Positions 25,616 to 35,088 of a stretch of 56,412 nt of DNA are shown here, piece after piece. The position numbers and the translations under genes were made by a program. Below the pieces are notes generated by a model. It was given only the letters and a program-made list of their open reading frames with translations, searched no databases and was not told where the DNA came from. Each line of letters opens with the position of its first letter. Positions within the stretch are counted from its first letter, which is position 1. The DNA is from WTXA01 sp964415195 (lineage in GTDB: Bacteria; Bacillota; TC1), in contig CAYPYD010000008.1 in NCBI GenBank assembly GCA_964415195.1, forward strand, positions 1-56,412. Reading direction: 5' to 3'.

Positions 25616-26413
25616 TTATCTAATTTGATCCATTAAATTAAGTATTTGAACCGATGTTTGTATTTGTTGCTCTAATTTACTTATTTCTGCGTTATTATCA
25701 ATTTCATAATTGGCGAAATATGAGAAATTACCATTTTCTATTTGGACAAACATAGTGTTTTCAGGAAGCTTTTTCTTACGTTCTTCATATACTTCTAAAT
25801 TTAATATTTTATCAAGTGTTCCTTTTATTGATACAATTTTAAGTCCACTATTACTTAAATCTGCTTCTTCACTTGGATAAGACGCTAAGAAAACAGCACC
25901 TTTAATTTTTTCATCAGCTTTTAAGTTTACAGACATAGCTTCTCCTCCACTACCATGGCCAACAACAGTCCATAACTGAATGCTTTCATATTTTTTAATA
26001 ATAGCATTCATGGTATTGCTTCCTATGTTGGGGCTATTGAATAAAAACTCAGGTATAACAACCATATAACCTTTTTTGGCAAGTATTATGCTAAGAGGTA
26101 TATACGACTTAGGAGAAACTCCTCCATTTGCATATATTATTATACCTTTAGTCGGTTCTCTAAAATTTGGTTTTACTATAAATCCATCATCTTCAATTAT
26201 GTCTAGATCTGCCCCTTCAGCTTTAATAATTTGATCGACTTCTACATTTTCCACTTTAGCTATAGTAGTAGCTTCACTATCTACAATTTCTATCATGAAC
26301 CAAACTCCCAATAAAATCATAAGAATGATTGATAGTACAACCTTAAGGCTATGTTTTTTTCTTTTCTTTGGTGTCCTATTTCTTCTATTTGTCTTTTGTG
26401 ATCTTCTTCCCAT
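25616..26413 (-). CDS. Membrane-anchored alpha/beta hydrolase-fold protein
   Basis: This 265-residue protein has a strongly basic N-terminal tail (1-22), a membrane helix (about 24-43) and an alpha/beta-hydrolase domain. The nucleophile elbow is GHGSGGE, with Ser145; ANGGVSPKSY may supply the oxyanion loop. I use ATG 26413, preceded by GGAG, rather than the TTG four codons upstream. It overlaps xdhC by 29 bases and closes the cinA-to-hydrolase run. The substrate is unknown; the extracytoplasmic location is inferred from topology. Confidence 0.75.
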   Translation of the reverse strand: MGRRSQKTNRRNRTPKKRKKHSLKVVLSIILMILLGVWFMIEIVDSEATTIAKVENVEVDQIIKAEGADLDIIEDDGFIVKPNFREPTKGIIIYANGGVSPKSYIPLSIILAKKGYMVVIPEFLFNSPNIGSNTMNAIIKKYESIQLWTVVGHGSGGEAMSVNLKADEKIKGAVFLASYPSEEADLSNSGLKIVSIKGTLDKILNLEVYEERKKKLPENTMFVQIENGNFSYFANYEIDNNAEISKLEQQIQTSVQILNLMDQIR

Positions 26414-27320
26414 ATTTTTCTCCAATTATTTCAGCCATAATTGATATAGCTATTTCTTCTGGTGTTTCTGCGCCTATATCTAAACCAATAGGTGCATGAA
26501 TTTTATTTATTTTTTCTTTGGAATAACCTGATTCTTTCAAATCTTCAATTATAAGATTAATTTTTCTTTTACTTCCAATCAAGCCTATATATTTATTTTC
26601 TTTATCAATTACACCTTTTACACATTCAGCATCTTGCAGATGTCCTCTTGTAACAACAGTAACATATGTAAAACCATTAAAATTATAGCTATTTAATAAA
26701 TCATTATATTCTCCAGAACCTAGCCTAATTGCATTAGGAAATCTATCTTTTGATACAAATTCTTGTCTGTCATCAAATACTGTGACTTCAAATCCTAGTA
26801 TATCAGCTAATTGATAGATTGCATAACCTACATAACCTCCACCTAAAATAAGTAAATTATTCACAGGTGCTATAACATCGTAAAAGTATCCCTCTGAATC
26901 TTTTGTATTAAAATCTACAATTTCAATTTGTCCATTTGTTAAGTTAGTTCGTAATTTTACAGTATGTCCTTTACTATTTAATTCTAAAGTTTCTTGAAAG
27001 ATGGTCTTAGTTTTATTATCAATATACTGTAACATCAATTTATTGACACCACCACAAATCATCAATGAATCCTTTGGATCATCACCTAATCTAGTAATGT
27101 CCATAATTAAAAATCCTTTGCTTTTTATAAGTTTTTGGGCCTCTAACATACTTTCATATTCACCAGCACCCCCACCAACTGTTCCTTCAATTATATCATT
27201 TTTTGTAACTAGCATTTTACTGCCTGCATGTCTTGGTGCGGAACCCTTGGTATCGATTATGGTTACAAGAACTAAATCTTCTGTTATGTCTCTGATATTT
27301 TCTAGTATTTTTTTATTCAT
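26385..27320 (-). CDS. xdhC: XdhC/CoxI-family molybdenum hydroxylase maturation factor
   Basis: XdhC proteins bind molybdenum cofactor and help insert its sulfurated form into xanthine dehydrogenase-type enzymes. The 311 residues show the N-terminal XdhC/CoxI domain (GSAPRHAGSKMLV, GTVGGGAGEYE, then DSLMICGGVNKL) and a C-terminal NAD-binding-like domain (NLLILGGGYVGYAI near residue 170, later TRGHLQDAEC and LIGSKRK). It overlaps yqeB by 8 bases. Its partners suggest the selenium-dependent branch of the family. Confidence 0.93.
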   Translation of the reverse strand: MNKKILENIRDITEDLVLVTIIDTKGSAPRHAGSKMLVTKNDIIEGTVGGGAGEYESMLEAQKLIKSKGFLIMDITRLGDDPKDSLMICGGVNKLMLQYIDNKTKTIFQETLELNSKGHTVKLRTNLTNGQIEIVDFNTKDSEGYFYDVIAPVNNLLILGGGYVGYAIYQLADILGFEVTVFDDRQEFVSKDRFPNAIRLGSGEYNDLLNSYNFNGFTYVTVVTRGHLQDAECVKGVIDKENKYIGLIGSKRKINLIIEDLKESGYSKEKINKIHAPIGLDIGAETPEEIAISIMAEIIGEKYGKKITKDK

Positions 27321-28128
27321 ACTTTAATACTCCAAATAAACCTTTTTGTTTTCCTAAGATCAATGTTCCCTCTACTGCAGCTCTTCCTATGGCCATTGCT
27401 TTTTCTGAAATCGTAAAACAATATTCAGGATTTAGACGTGGGTCAACATCACCAATTTTCATAGCTTCAGGCACAATCATGCCATCAACGATTAAGCCTC
27501 GTAATATTCCTTTAAAGGGGCTCTTAACAGGCACTTCCCCAACCTTTAATATTATATCATCTTGTTCAACAATATCTCCAAGTTTTTTTATATGTTCTAC
27601 TTTGCCCTTGACTGGAGAATATAGAACTCTTTCTAATCCTCTGCCTTCAACTACTCCAGGAATGCCACTATTTTTAATAGCAGAACCTTTTTCAATAATT
27701 TTACCTAAATAATGACCTCTTTTAGTTTCAATAACTAAATTACAATCAACAGTAGCAAAAAAACCTGGTCCACAACCAATTACTATAGGTGCATCATCTA
27801 TTCTAGTTCCTAAATTCTGCTTAGCTAATATTGCATCGACTATCACATCTGGTTTATATTTATCTTTAATCGATCCATTTGGATCAATTATAACCCCAAT
27901 ATTTCCCTTTTCTAAGTAATTTAAGTAATTATCCTCAGTAACATGAATACCTGTTACACCTTCAATCTTTATTCTTCCCTCGTAGATGCTATTGGCAAAT
28001 GCTACACTTCGTCTTATAACAGTCGGTTTTTCTACTTCGGTCATAAGTACTTGAAAACCACTTTTATAATAAGCCATGGCCACACCGCTAGCTAAATCAC
28101 CAGCACCCTTAATTAATACTTTAATCAT
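27313..28128 (-). CDS. yqeB: Selenium-dependent molybdenum hydroxylase system protein YqeB (EF2563 family)
   Basis: This 271-residue protein starts with a nucleotide-binding-like IKGAGDLASGVA and continues with the family segments RRSVAFANSIYEG, IDPNG and VIGCGPGF, then a C-terminal biotinyl/lipoyl-like SPVKG and KSPFKGILRGL region. The family is a genomic marker for selenium used as a cofactor of molybdenum hydroxylases. The biochemical role is not known. It lies between yqeC and xdhC, the usual trio. Confidence 0.93.
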   Translation of the reverse strand: MIKVLIKGAGDLASGVAMAYYKSGFQVLMTEVEKPTVIRRSVAFANSIYEGRIKIEGVTGIHVTEDNYLNYLEKGNIGVIIDPNGSIKDKYKPDVIVDAILAKQNLGTRIDDAPIVIGCGPGFFATVDCNLVIETKRGHYLGKIIEKGSAIKNSGIPGVVEGRGLERVLYSPVKGKVEHIKKLGDIVEQDDIILKVGEVPVKSPFKGILRGLIVDGMIVPEAMKIGDVDPRLNPEYCFTISEKAMAIGRAAVEGTLILGKQKGLFGVLKYE

Positions 28129-28129
28129 A

Positions 28130-29413
28130 TTATTCCTCCTTGATTTTTATATATTCATTCAAGGTATCTATATCTGCAATTATACCTGGATCATCAAGAT
28201 CCACATAAACGCACCCCTTTTCCTTGATAATGTCTCTTGCGCCAATATCTCCTTTTATATTTTTAAAACTACTCTGAAGAGCTATTGGAAAAACAACGGG
28301 ATGTCCTTTTTTGCCCATAAATCTTGGCACAATAATTTCACCTTTATTACCTCTATATGCCTTTAGGATAATTTCTATTGAATTATCTTCAATTAAAGGT
28401 AAATCACAAGGAACAACTAAAAAATAATCGGCATTAAAAGGTCTTGTTTCCCGAAATGAAGCACTCATACCTTCTCTATAATCTCTAATTTCTTGAAATT
28501 CAAACCCTATCTCCTTGATATGTTCCCTTATTGTATCTTTATGAAACCCCAGGCTAACAACAATATCTTGACAATAGACATTAAACTTTTTGATAGTATC
28601 TTCCAAGAATGTCGAGCCACCAAATTTCATTAATTGCTTGATTCGACCCATTCTTTTACCTTCACCAGCCGCTAGTATTAACACACCAACTTTGTCATCA
28701 AAACCTTGATATACAACCTTTTCTTTTATAGAAACCAAATATGAGCCAAGTCCAAACTGATTATATAGTCTATTCAATAAATCCTTAGCTATAAAATCAT
28801 TAATTAATATATCGCCTTGATTTATAATAATCTTTAAATTTCTATATTGGGTATCTTTTAACCAACCTTCATTGAGCAATTTCAAGATATTTTCATTTGT
28901 AAAATACATATCTTCATTATCTAATATTTCTTGAACCCTTTCCAGGTTATAGGTATTATCTTTACTGATCTTTTCTCCCATTATTTTAGCAGATATGAAC
29001 AGGAAGGTTTTTGCAGAATTGTTGGGCACAACAGGTTCATACTCAAATGGGACTTTAAAAGGAAGCCCTCTTGAACCATCTGCCTCGATTAAAATTACAT
29101 AATCAATGGGTATTTTTGTAATATTTTCAAAATCATATTTTGTATATCCTTGATATTTTTTACCAATTTCACTTGAAACTTGAACATTTATACCAAAATG
29201 CATCTTGTCTATATTAATTTTCTTGCAAATATCAACCTTGTATGTGGAGAATTCTTCAATAGAAATTTTCGTAGTAGTGGTAATTAGCACTTTATAACCA
29301 TCACTGGCTAAAACTTGTGCAACTTCCTTTAAAGCAGATGTTTTACCACCTGCTCCTATAAAGCAATATATATGACCACCCTTTATTTGCTCTCGAATGA
29401 ATTGACTATTCAT
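28130..29413 (-). CDS. yqeC: YqeC-MocA fusion: selenium cofactor protein with C-terminal nucleotidyltransferase
   Basis: The 427 residues join two families. Residues 1-225 are YqeC-like, with a P-loop at 20-26 (GAGGKTS), ITTTTKI and IEADGSRGLPFKVP. Residues 232-427 are a MobA/MocA-like nucleotidyltransferase (LILAAGEGKRMG near 237, VVPCDLPLI, GHPVVFP, DIDTLNEY). MocA-type enzymes transfer CMP to molybdopterin, giving the dinucleotide cofactor of xanthine dehydrogenase-type hydroxylases; YqeC is a marker of labile-selenium hydroxylases. Fusion of the two puts cofactor tailoring and selenium handling in one chain (inference). Two bases separate it from mnmA and one from yqeB. Confidence 0.92.
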   Translation of the reverse strand: MNSQFIREQIKGGHIYCFIGAGGKTSALKEVAQVLASDGYKVLITTTTKISIEEFSTYKVDICKKINIDKMHFGINVQVSSEIGKKYQGYTKYDFENITKIPIDYVILIEADGSRGLPFKVPFEYEPVVPNNSAKTFLFISAKIMGEKISKDNTYNLERVQEILDNEDMYFTNENILKLLNEGWLKDTQYRNLKIIINQGDILINDFIAKDLLNRLYNQFGLGSYLVSIKEKVVYQGFDDKVGVLILAAGEGKRMGRIKQLMKFGGSTFLEDTIKKFNVYCQDIVVSLGFHKDTIREHIKEIGFEFQEIRDYREGMSASFRETRPFNADYFLVVPCDLPLIEDNSIEIILKAYRGNKGEIIVPRFMGKKGHPVVFPIALQSSFKNIKGDIGARDIIKEKGCVYVDLDDPGIIADIDTLNEYIKIKEE

Positions 29414-29415
29414 TA

Positions 29416-30522
29416 TTACCCCTTAGACTCTTCTTCCAAAACACTAATAATTCTACCACCACCAATTACAATATCAGGATTTTCGTTACTGTATAGTACC
29501 GCTGACTGTCCTGTTGTTACTGAGGAAGTTGGATCCAGAAAAACGAGTTTAAATCCACCTTCAGTTCTGTAATAGGTTGCTTTTGTTGGTTTACTTCTGT
29601 ATCTCACTTTAACAAGTAACTCTGTTCCGTCTTCTATTTTCTTATTTGAAATATAGTAGGCAGAACTAGCAATTAAACCATAATTATAGATATCATTGGC
29701 TTCTCCCACTATCACTTTATTTTCAGAATTTATAATCTTTATAACATAGACTGGAGTACCATAAGCAACAACTAAGCCTCGTCTTTGACCAATTGTGTAA
29801 TAGTAAATAGGTTTACCTTTACCTAAAAATTTGCCATTCTTATGATAGATTAGAGCAGGCTCACTATTTACCACCTTATATTCATTTATAAACTTACCAT
29901 AATTACCATCTGGTACAAAACAAATATCTTGACTTTCTTTTTTGTTAGCTACTGGTATATTATTTTCTTTAGCTATTTCTCTAACTTCGCTTTTTTTCAT
30001 TTTCCCTAAAGGAAAAAGTAGATGTTTCAGTTTAGTTTGATTTAATTGATATAGAAAGTAACTTTGATCTTTTGTTTGATCTATACCTTTTATTAAAACG
30101 TATTCCTTTTTATTCTCATCATATTCATTTACTACATAATGACCAGTAGCAAGGTAATCGAATCCCATTGCTAAAGCCTTATCTAGTAAATCAATAGATC
30201 TTATATATAGATTGCAATCCATGCAAGGATTTGGAGTATTTCCTGCTAAATATTCATTGCAAAAATTATCTATAACCTTCTCCTTGAATAAATCTCTATA
30301 ATTAAAAACATAATGTTTAATTCCTAGTTGATTTGCAGTTTTACGAGCATCGTCAATGGCTTCATTACCACAGCAGGATTTACTTGATTCAATATTACAA
30401 ATATCATTAAGCCATATCTGGCAAGTTACACCAACCACTTCATAACCTTGCTGTTGTAGTAGCAGTGCTGTTACAGCACTATCCACACCACCACTCATTG
30501 CAACTAAAACCTTTCTTTTCAT
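29416..30522 (-). CDS. mnmA: tRNA-specific 2-thiouridylase MnmA
   Basis: MnmA inserts sulfur at C2 of wobble uridine 34 in Lys, Glu and Gln tRNAs. The 368 residues contain the PP-loop SGGVDSAV (10-17), catalytic Cys in NPCMDCN near residue 102, the ATGHYV segment and the second Cys in SQDICFV near residue 200. The start shares one base with the ppk1 stop. Confidence 0.97.
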   Translation of the reverse strand: MKRKVLVAMSGGVDSAVTALLLQQQGYEVVGVTCQIWLNDICNIESSKSCCGNEAIDDARKTANQLGIKHYVFNYRDLFKEKVIDNFCNEYLAGNTPNPCMDCNLYIRSIDLLDKALAMGFDYLATGHYVVNEYDENKKEYVLIKGIDQTKDQSYFLYQLNQTKLKHLLFPLGKMKKSEVREIAKENNIPVANKKESQDICFVPDGNYGKFINEYKVVNSEPALIYHKNGKFLGKGKPIYYYTIGQRRGLVVAYGTPVYVIKIINSENKVIVGEANDIYNYGLIASSAYYISNKKIEDGTELLVKVRYRSKPTKATYYRTEGGFKLVFLDPTSSVTTGQSAVLYSNENPDIVIGGGRIISVLEEESKG

Positions 30523-32516
30523 TATTTGTCTCCATTCATAAAATATTTATGAGCATCAAATGGATTATCATTTAATACCCTTATATATTTACCATCTTGA
30601 TTTAGTGTATAGCTATTCACAACGTCTTTATCAAGAATTTCTAGCGTATTTAATATTTCTTTTTTTACATCACTATCCTTTATAGGACATAATGTTTCAA
30701 CTCTTCTGTCAAAATTCCTATCCATAAGATCCATACTACCAATCAATGTAATTTCTTGATTTCCATGATAGAAGTAATAGATTCTACTATGTTCAAGGAA
30801 TCTACCAACAATACTTTTAACCCGAATATTTTGGTTGGGTACTATCCCACATATTCCTCTAACTATCAAATTTATTTTAACGCCGGCTTTTGATGCTTCA
30901 TAAAGTTTATCAATCATCTCCTGATCAATAAGTGAATTCATTTTTGCCTTTATCAAGCCTATTTTCCCTTTCTTTACCTCATTGATTTCATAATCAATTA
31001 ATTCATGGAAAATTTGTCTAGAATTGAATGGACTAATTAATAATTCTTTAGATTTAACAATTTCTTTACCACTTGCTAAAAAATTAAAAATTTGAATAAC
31101 ATCATCACCAATATTTTTATCTGCGGTAAAGACGCCAATATCCTCATATGTTATTGCTGTGTTTTCATTATAGTTACCTGTACCTATATGACAATAGGTT
31201 TGAATACCGTCTTTGGATTCCTTTTCTTTCCGAACTATCAATATTAGTTTAGCATGTGTCTTTAATTTAAGAGGACTTAAAATTACTTGTACGCCAGCTT
31301 TTTCCAGTCTTTTAGCCCAAGCTATATTGTTTGCCTCATCAAATCTAGCTTTCACCTCTAATAGAACTGTAACATTTTTACCTTTGTTTGAAGCATTAAT
31401 CAATGCTTCAATTATTGGACTATCTTTACTTACTCTATAAAGTGTTTGTTTAATTGCTACTACTTTGATATCATTGGCTGCTTCCTCTAAAAAATCTAGA
31501 ATACATTGAAAATTATCATATGGAAAATGACAAATCTGGTCTTTTTCCTTTATTTGAGTAAAAATGCTTCCTTCTTTGAAAACTTTTTGTTGTTCAAATT
31601 CATCATGCTGGTATTTGGAGAACCATTTTTTTTTATATATTTGATCTAGATAGGTTAAATCAAGATCATTATTTATAACATAAATTTCTCTGTCTGTTAT
31701 TTTCATTTTTTCTTTAAGGATATTTAATAATTTTTTGGATGGTATCGATGCAATTTCTAATCTTACTACTTGCCCCCAACTTCTTTTTTTAATTGATCTT
31801 TCTACTTTAGTCAAAAGATCTTCAGCCTCATCGTCATCATAATTTAGATCAGCATTTCTAATTATTCTAAATATATTCTTTTCTAATATCTGATAACTGT
31901 CAAAAAGAAAATTTAAATTACTAGAGATTATTTGCTCTAGTAAAATAAATTTTCTTTCCTTCTTATTCCCAACAGGAACTATTCTTTTGATTGTCTCTGG
32001 TATTTGAATTTCACCTAAATACTCTTCATTGTCTTTTAGTAATCTCAATATTACATTTATGGTTTTATTTTTAATCAATGGAAAGTGAGTATCTAACTTT
32101 AATACTCTAAAAGTCAAATATGGAAATATTTTATTATTAAAATACTCATTTAAATAATTAATCTCATCGTCTGATAATGATGAAATATCAACTATGTCTA
32201 TACCTTGTTTAGAAAGCAGATTTTTAAGATCTTCATATCGATTATAACATTCTTTTAACATTTCTTTTACTTCAGCATTTATCAAATTGATTTCTTCTTC
32301 AGGGTTTAGTTCAATTTCATCTATTCTTAACTGATCGCTTTTCCTTTGATCCCATAGCGATCCAACCCTGACCATAAAAAATTCATCTAAGTTGTCATAG
32401 AAAATACTGATAAATTTCAATTTTTCACCTAATAAAAGGTTCTTTCTATCATAAATTTCTAGTACCCTTCTATTAAATTCCAACCAACTTGATTCTCTGT
32501 TAAAGTATTTATTCAT
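30522..32516 (-). CDS. ppk1: Polyphosphate kinase 1
   Basis: PPK1 polymerises the gamma-phosphate of ATP into polyphosphate. At 664 residues it has the four-domain length. Visible marks are the N-terminal NRESSWLEFNRRVLE, the phospholipase-D-like catalytic motifs with the phosphorylated His in LKTHAKLILI, YCHIGTGNYNENTA, and LIGSMDLMDRNFDRRVE near the C-terminus. It is packed between guaD (two-base gap) and mnmA. Confidence 0.97.
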   Translation of the reverse strand: MNKYFNRESSWLEFNRRVLEIYDRKNLLLGEKLKFISIFYDNLDEFFMVRVGSLWDQRKSDQLRIDEIELNPEEEINLINAEVKEMLKECYNRYEDLKNLLSKQGIDIVDISSLSDDEINYLNEYFNNKIFPYLTFRVLKLDTHFPLIKNKTINVILRLLKDNEEYLGEIQIPETIKRIVPVGNKKERKFILLEQIISSNLNFLFDSYQILEKNIFRIIRNADLNYDDDEAEDLLTKVERSIKKRSWGQVVRLEIASIPSKKLLNILKEKMKITDREIYVINNDLDLTYLDQIYKKKWFSKYQHDEFEQQKVFKEGSIFTQIKEKDQICHFPYDNFQCILDFLEEAANDIKVVAIKQTLYRVSKDSPIIEALINASNKGKNVTVLLEVKARFDEANNIAWAKRLEKAGVQVILSPLKLKTHAKLILIVRKEKESKDGIQTYCHIGTGNYNENTAITYEDIGVFTADKNIGDDVIQIFNFLASGKEIVKSKELLISPFNSRQIFHELIDYEINEVKKGKIGLIKAKMNSLIDQEMIDKLYEASKAGVKINLIVRGICGIVPNQNIRVKSIVGRFLEHSRIYYFYHGNQEITLIGSMDLMDRNFDRRVETLCPIKDSDVKKEILNTLEILDKDVVNSYTLNQDGKYIRVLNDNPFDAHKYFMNGDK

Positions 32517-32518
32517 AA

Positions 32519-33784
32519 TTAATCCTTAAATGGTCTCTCTAATTTCTTACCTTGAAGAAATTTTTCAGTTATATTCTTTTGACTTCCAAGATAAAGGAAT
32601 TTCTCTAATCTTTGAATAGGAGTCCTTTCTTCACGTGGAGCCATAATGCTCCTTGTATCTATAACTAGAAAATCAGCGCTATAACCTTCTTCAAAACTTC
32701 CAGTTTTACCAAAGAATGAGCCCCCTGACTTAGTAGCCATGTAGAAGACCTCTGATAAGTTTAGCACTCTTGTAAGATCATCTTCCATTCTTGCCTTCAT
32801 TTTAGATAATTGTATTGCAAGTACTATTTGATTTGGCATAAAGATATGATGACCTCCACTAATATCTGAACCAATACTTACTGGAAGACCAGCCTCTAAC
32901 ATTCCCTTAACATCCATAATACCACTAGTTAAATTGGCATTTGATTCAGGACAATGAACAGGATAGAAATTCCTTTTTTTCATCAAATCTAATTCATCCT
33001 TGGTATTATGTATGCAATGGGCCATTATTGTCTTGCTATTACTTCCAAAAAGTCCGTATTTTTCAAAAACTTCAGTTGAAGTTTTGTATTCCGGGTGTAA
33101 TTGTGTTACCCATGCATTTTCTGCAAGACTTTCATTCATATGACTTTGTACTGGCACATCATATTTCTTAGCTAATTTACCTTGACCTTCCATAGACTCA
33201 ACTGTACAGTGAGGTACAAATCTTGGAGTAATGATTGGCTTAACCAGTTCATTTTCTTTATATTTTTTAATTAGTTCTTCACTAAAGTTAATACTATCTT
33301 CAGTTGATTCAATATAGAAATCAGGAGTATTTCTGTCCATATTAACTTTACCTACATAGGCACTTAATCCTGATTCAATAGTTAGTTTGAACAATAAATC
33401 TGAAGCCTCTTTATATAAACTTGCATAGATAACTGATCTTAAGGATCCAGCTTCCCAAAGTTTTGTAAGTACTTCTTTATATATTTCTTCAGCATAATCC
33501 AAGTCCTTGAATTTAACTTCTTCTGGATATGTATACTTTTCTAGCCAGGTCAACAATTCTTCATCATTTCCTAGTCCACAGTTGGCATATTGATTTGCGT
33601 GCAGATGTAAATCAACAAATGTCGGCAAAATCAGATTGCCAGTTCTATCAATAATTTCTTCTGAGCCAAGATATACTTGTTGGACTGCTTTAACTTTCCC
33701 CTCTTCGATAATTAGAAACCCATTTTCATAAATTTCAAAGCCATCTTTGTTCTTAGTAAATAAAATATCACCTTTTATTACCAT
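32519..33784 (-). CDS. guaD: Guanine deaminase
   Basis: This 421-residue amidohydrolase converts guanine to xanthine. The metal and substrate residues are visible: FVDLHLHANQYANCG (HxH near residue 60), QSHMNE, MAHCIH and IGSDISGG. The ANQYANCG variant and the following ELLTWLEKYTYPEE are typical of guanine deaminases and separate it from chlorohydrolase-like relatives. It lies in the same run as three molybdenum hydroxylase maturation genes, which fits xanthine as the next substrate (inference). Confidence 0.92.
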   Translation of the reverse strand: MVIKGDILFTKNKDGFEIYENGFLIIEEGKVKAVQQVYLGSEEIIDRTGNLILPTFVDLHLHANQYANCGLGNDEELLTWLEKYTYPEEVKFKDLDYAEEIYKEVLTKLWEAGSLRSVIYASLYKEASDLLFKLTIESGLSAYVGKVNMDRNTPDFYIESTEDSINFSEELIKKYKENELVKPIITPRFVPHCTVESMEGQGKLAKKYDVPVQSHMNESLAENAWVTQLHPEYKTSTEVFEKYGLFGSNSKTIMAHCIHNTKDELDLMKKRNFYPVHCPESNANLTSGIMDVKGMLEAGLPVSIGSDISGGHHIFMPNQIVLAIQLSKMKARMEDDLTRVLNLSEVFYMATKSGGSFFGKTGSFEEGYSADFLVIDTRSIMAPREERTPIQRLEKFLYLGSQKNITEKFLQGKKLERPFKD

Positions 33785-33786
33785 GA

Positions 33787-35016
33787 TTAATCCTCCTTTA
33801 ACTTTCTAAAAATTTCAAACAGGATAAACTTAACGACTTTATTTTTAATTTCTAGTCTGTTACCGCTAAATATTCTAGTCACAACCGATATTTGCTCTTT
33901 GTATTTAAATGCTATATATACTAATCCCACAGGTTTATCAATTGTACCACCAGATGGACCGGCAATACCTGTAATGCTGATGGCCAAATCAGCATTAGTT
34001 TTTTCAAAAACACCTTCTGCCATTTCTATGGCAGTATTTTCACTTACAGCTCCATACTGTTCTAGTGTACTAGTTTTAACATTTAATTCTTCTATTTTAG
34101 CTCTATTACTATAAGTAATGTATGCTCTATCGAAGAAATCTGAACTCCCAGGAATATTAGTAAAAGTATTACTTAGTAGTCCACCTGTACATGATTCCGC
34201 AACTGCAATCTTCAAACCCTTGGCAGTTAATTGACTAGCTACGAGACTTTCTAGACTTTGTTCGTCTTCTCCAAAATAGTAATCTTCAAGTCTCTCTATT
34301 ATATTTTCTGATACTTTAGCTACCATTTCTTCAAGTTCCAATTTATTTTCACCTTTAGCAGTAACCCTGAAATGTATTTCGCCATCTTTTATTGTAGGAG
34401 CTACTGATGGGTTGTTGGCTCTTATCAAATCTCTTATTTTGTCTTCAGCCTTTGATTCTCCAATTCCTGCAAATTTTAATGTTTTGGAATATATTTTTTC
34501 CTTACCAAGCATATTTTCCTTGAGATAGGGTATTATTTTATTCTTCATCAAGACGCTTAATTCTTCAGGTGGGCCTGGTGTGAGAAAATAATGTTTACCA
34601 TTGCATATGACAACCGATCCTGGGGCTACTCCTGCATCGTTATAAAATGCGATTGCACCTTCTGGTATTTCTGCTACCTTTAAATCTCCTGGTAAAGCTT
34701 TTTTCCCAACTCTTTTAATTATTTTATCTAATGTTTGTTGGTCATAAACAGTTTTTATATCAAGATATTCTATTAATGCTTCTTTCGTAAGATCATCTTC
34801 AGTTGGTCCAAGTCCACCATTCAGAAAAACTATTTCAACGTCCTTTGGAACTTCTTTTAAAGCACTTATAATTCTTGAAGTATTATCACCAACAGTTACA
34901 ATTTTATAGAGATCTATACCTATTTCTGCAAAAATACTGGTTAATAACTGGCTATTGGTATTTAGTGTTTTTCCCAACAAAAGTTCTGTTCCAGTAAAAA
35001 TCATATAGCCCTTCAT
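33787..35016 (-). CDS. cinA: CinA family protein with C-terminal nicotinamide-nucleotide amidase domain
   Basis: The 409-residue CinA has an N-terminal molybdopterin-binding-like (COG1058) domain starting MIFTGTELLLG, with FLNGGLGPTEDDLT and FLTPGPPEE, and a C-terminal PncC domain with AESCTGGLLS and SITGIAGPSGG. It recycles or repairs nicotinamide nucleotides. I place the start at ATG 35016 after AGGAGA; the frame extends 15 codons further but that part lies in the ferritin terminator. It is first in the run leading to guaD. Confidence 0.94.
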   Translation of the reverse strand: MKGYMIFTGTELLLGKTLNTNSQLLTSIFAEIGIDLYKIVTVGDNTSRIISALKEVPKDVEIVFLNGGLGPTEDDLTKEALIEYLDIKTVYDQQTLDKIIKRVGKKALPGDLKVAEIPEGAIAFYNDAGVAPGSVVICNGKHYFLTPGPPEELSVLMKNKIIPYLKENMLGKEKIYSKTLKFAGIGESKAEDKIRDLIRANNPSVAPTIKDGEIHFRVTAKGENKLELEEMVAKVSENIIERLEDYYFGEDEQSLESLVASQLTAKGLKIAVAESCTGGLLSNTFTNIPGSSDFFDRAYITYSNRAKIEELNVKTSTLEQYGAVSENTAIEMAEGVFEKTNADLAISITGIAGPSGGTIDKPVGLVYIAFKYKEQISVVTRIFSGNRLEIKNKVVKFILFEIFRKLKED

Positions 35017-35043
35017 ATTATCTCCTATTACAAACAAAGGAAA

Positions 35044-35066
35044 TAACAATGCTTTGGGCATTGTTA
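35044..35066 (-). terminator. Hairpin after the ferritin gene
   Basis: A 9-bp perfect stem (TAACAATGC with GCATTGTTA, loop TTTGG) starts 23 bases after the ferritin stop. The following T-tract is short (ATTTCC), so termination may be partial. Confidence 0.55.
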
Positions 35067-35088
35067 ATCTCCTTGGTTATATTCTTTC

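Noticed and set aside
35017..35061. Fifteen-codon N-terminal extension of CinA
   Set aside because: It lies in the hairpin after ferritin; ATG 35016 has AGGAGA at good distance and matches the family start.
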